This document shows, piece after piece, positions 5,897 to 6,437 of a DNA stretch of 6,437 nucleotides. Below the pieces are notes generated by a model. That model was not told the DNA's origin, ran no database searches, and saw nothing but the letters and a program-made list of their open reading frames with translations. The DNA lies in contig JAGQGA010000324.1 in NCBI GenBank assembly GCA_020432595.1, positions 1 through 6,437 of the forward strand, written 5' to 3'. Source of the DNA: Anaerolineales bacterium (GTDB taxonomy: Bacteria > Chloroflexota > Anaerolineae > Promineifilales > Promineifilaceae). Position 1 is the stretch's first letter; each line of letters starts with the position of its first letter. Position numbers and translations under genes: made by a program.

Positions 5897-6301
5897 ATGG
5901 ACGATTCCTATTACCGCGAGCAAATTATTGATTTATACGAACATCCGTTAAACCACGGTACATTGGCCGAGGCTGATTTCTCTTATGAAGAGGACAACCC
6001 ACTCTGTGGCGACCTTATTCGCATTGATGTGCGGCTGGGCAACGACAACCGGGTAGCAGAAGTGGCGTGGAGTGGCGAAGGATGCGCCATTAGCCAGGCG
6101 GCGGCATCGCTGCTGACGGAAGAGATTAAGGGGAAAACGCTGGCCGAGATTCGCAATTTCCCCAAGGAAACCCTGCTGGAATTGGTGGGCATTCCCCTGA
6201 GCATGGCGCGGGTAAAATGTGCGCTGTTGTCGCTGAAGGTGCTGAAGGCTGGGGCGTATGGGCTGCCCGACGCGGATGAGATGCGGAGTGAGCATGAGTA
6301 A
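5897..6301 (+). CDS. sufU: SufU, zinc-dependent sulfur acceptor / U-type scaffold protein (short form)
   Basis: This 134-residue IscU/NifU-N family protein probably takes the persulfide from SufS and passes it to SufBCD; a scaffold role is the alternative. The metal-site residues are visible: Cys37 and Asp39 in NPLCGD, Cys63 in SGEGCAIS, and Cys108 in ARVKCA. Lysine precedes the last cysteine, as in SufU, where IscU has histidine. B. subtilis SufU has 62 residues between the second and third cysteines; here there are 45, close to E. coli IscU (43), so the SufU-type insertion is absent. The C-terminus is a short acidic tail. The start follows only a weak purine stretch (AAGAAG, 5887-5892); the N-terminus YYREQIIDLYEHPLNHG is conserved and no better start is seen. 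The stop overlaps the next gene by 8 bp, implying translational coupling to the Rieske gene. Confidence 0.93.
   Translation: MDDSYYREQIIDLYEHPLNHGTLAEADFSYEEDNPLCGDLIRIDVRLGNDNRVAEVAWSGEGCAISQAAASLLTEEIKGKTLAEIRNFPKETLLELVGIPLSMARVKCALLSLKVLKAGAYGLPDADEMRSEHE
5985..5987 (+). other. SufU conserved DNPLCGD segment begins here
   Basis: The segment EEDNPLCGD, starting at this codon (GAA), carries the first two metal-site residues, Cys37 (6005-6007) and Asp39 (6011-6013). The other ligands are Cys63 (6083-6085) and Cys108 (6218-6220). The entry gives nucleotide positions for checking the metal site. Confidence 0.7.
6285..6288 (+). promoter_or_regulatory. Shine-Dalgarno site for the Rieske gene
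   Basis: GGAG inside the end of sufU lies 5 nt before the ATG at 6294. It decides that start and supports reading through the sufU stop region as a coupled pair. Confidence 0.65.
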
Positions 6302-6437
6302 GTTTGTGAAGGTAGCCAATGTGGCTGATATTCTGCCGGGCGAACGGCTGTGGGTAGATTTTGACGAGGAGACGGTCATTGTGTTTAATGTGGGCGGTGC
6401 GTTTTATTGCATTGCTGACCTGTGTACGCATGATGAT
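6294..6437 (+). CDS. Rieske-type [2Fe-2S] ferredoxin (3' end missing)
   Basis: The first 48 residues are visible, beginning MSKFVKVANVADILPGERLWV. They show the small Rieske ferredoxin pattern: a short beta-strand start, the LPGE turn, then VFNVGGAFYCIADLCTHDD. Cys44 and His46 (CTH) are the first Cys-x-His pair of the Rieske motif; the second pair, Cys-x2-His, would lie beyond the window. Family members are around 100-110 residues, soluble, and serve as electron carriers, often for dioxygenases, but they also occur at the end of SUF operons in several phyla, where the role is not established. The ATG overlaps the sufU stop by 8 bp with GGAG 5 nt upstream, so it belongs to the same transcript. 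Cys39 in FYC is not a ligand by motif spacing. Confidence 0.88.
   Translation, partial: MSKFVKVANVADILPGERLWVDFDEETVIVFNVGGAFYCIADLCTHDD

Noticed and set aside
5499..5951. Open frame of 150 codons spanning the end of sufS, the inverted-repeat element and the start of sufU
   Set aside because: It is out of frame with both conserved genes and crosses a palindromic repeat; no domain is visible.

Overview
The window holds one locus: a SUF-type iron-sulfur cluster assembly operon with every gene on the + strand. In order it carries the 3' part of sufC, complete sufB and sufD, a two-domain rhodanese-family sulfurtransferase gene, complete sufS and sufU, and the 5' end of a Rieske-type ferredoxin gene. 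The organism is a moderately GC-rich bacterium. The order C-B-D then S-U, the use of SufU rather than SufE, the Rieske gene after sufU and the repeat-filled gaps fit a Chloroflexota (Anaerolineae-like) genome. That placement is an inference from gene order and style, not a demonstrated match.

Layout. 1-1850: sufC and sufB lie 2 bp apart, and a strong Shine-Dalgarno sequence sits in the end of sufC. 1849-1922: a palindromic array of 7-bp repeats fills the sufB-sufD gap. 1926-3221: sufD. 3222-3587: a 366-bp gap with no convincing gene. It contains phased GCGGA repeats, a large hairpin ending in TTTT (probable terminator), phased CACAGAG repeats and one arm of a dispersed repeat. 3588-4457: sulfurtransferase. 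4452-4520: a second palindromic heptamer array fills the gap before sufS (4526-5755). 5756-5896: a 123-bp inverted-repeat element holding an ATTCCC-N8-GGGAAT hairpin. 5897-6301: sufU. 6294-6437: Rieske ferredoxin, overlapping sufU by 8 bp and cut by the window edge.

How the genes work together. SufS removes sulfur from cysteine as an enzyme persulfide. SufU, a zinc protein, probably receives it: SufS carries the HPHD histidine known in SufU-dependent enzymes. SufB, SufC and SufD form the ATP-driven scaffold where the cluster is built. The sulfurtransferase may add a second sulfur-relay route, and the Rieske ferredoxin is a probable electron carrier or client.

The protein content is largely conventional. 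What deserves a second look is the DNA around and beneath it: two heptamer hairpin arrays that start at stop codons and end 3-5 nt before start codons lacking any Shine-Dalgarno; seven copies of the 8-bp palindrome ACGGCCGT, all inside genes and in all three reading frames; a G-to-C skew switch at several of those palindromes; and a family of small dispersed repeats in the gaps.
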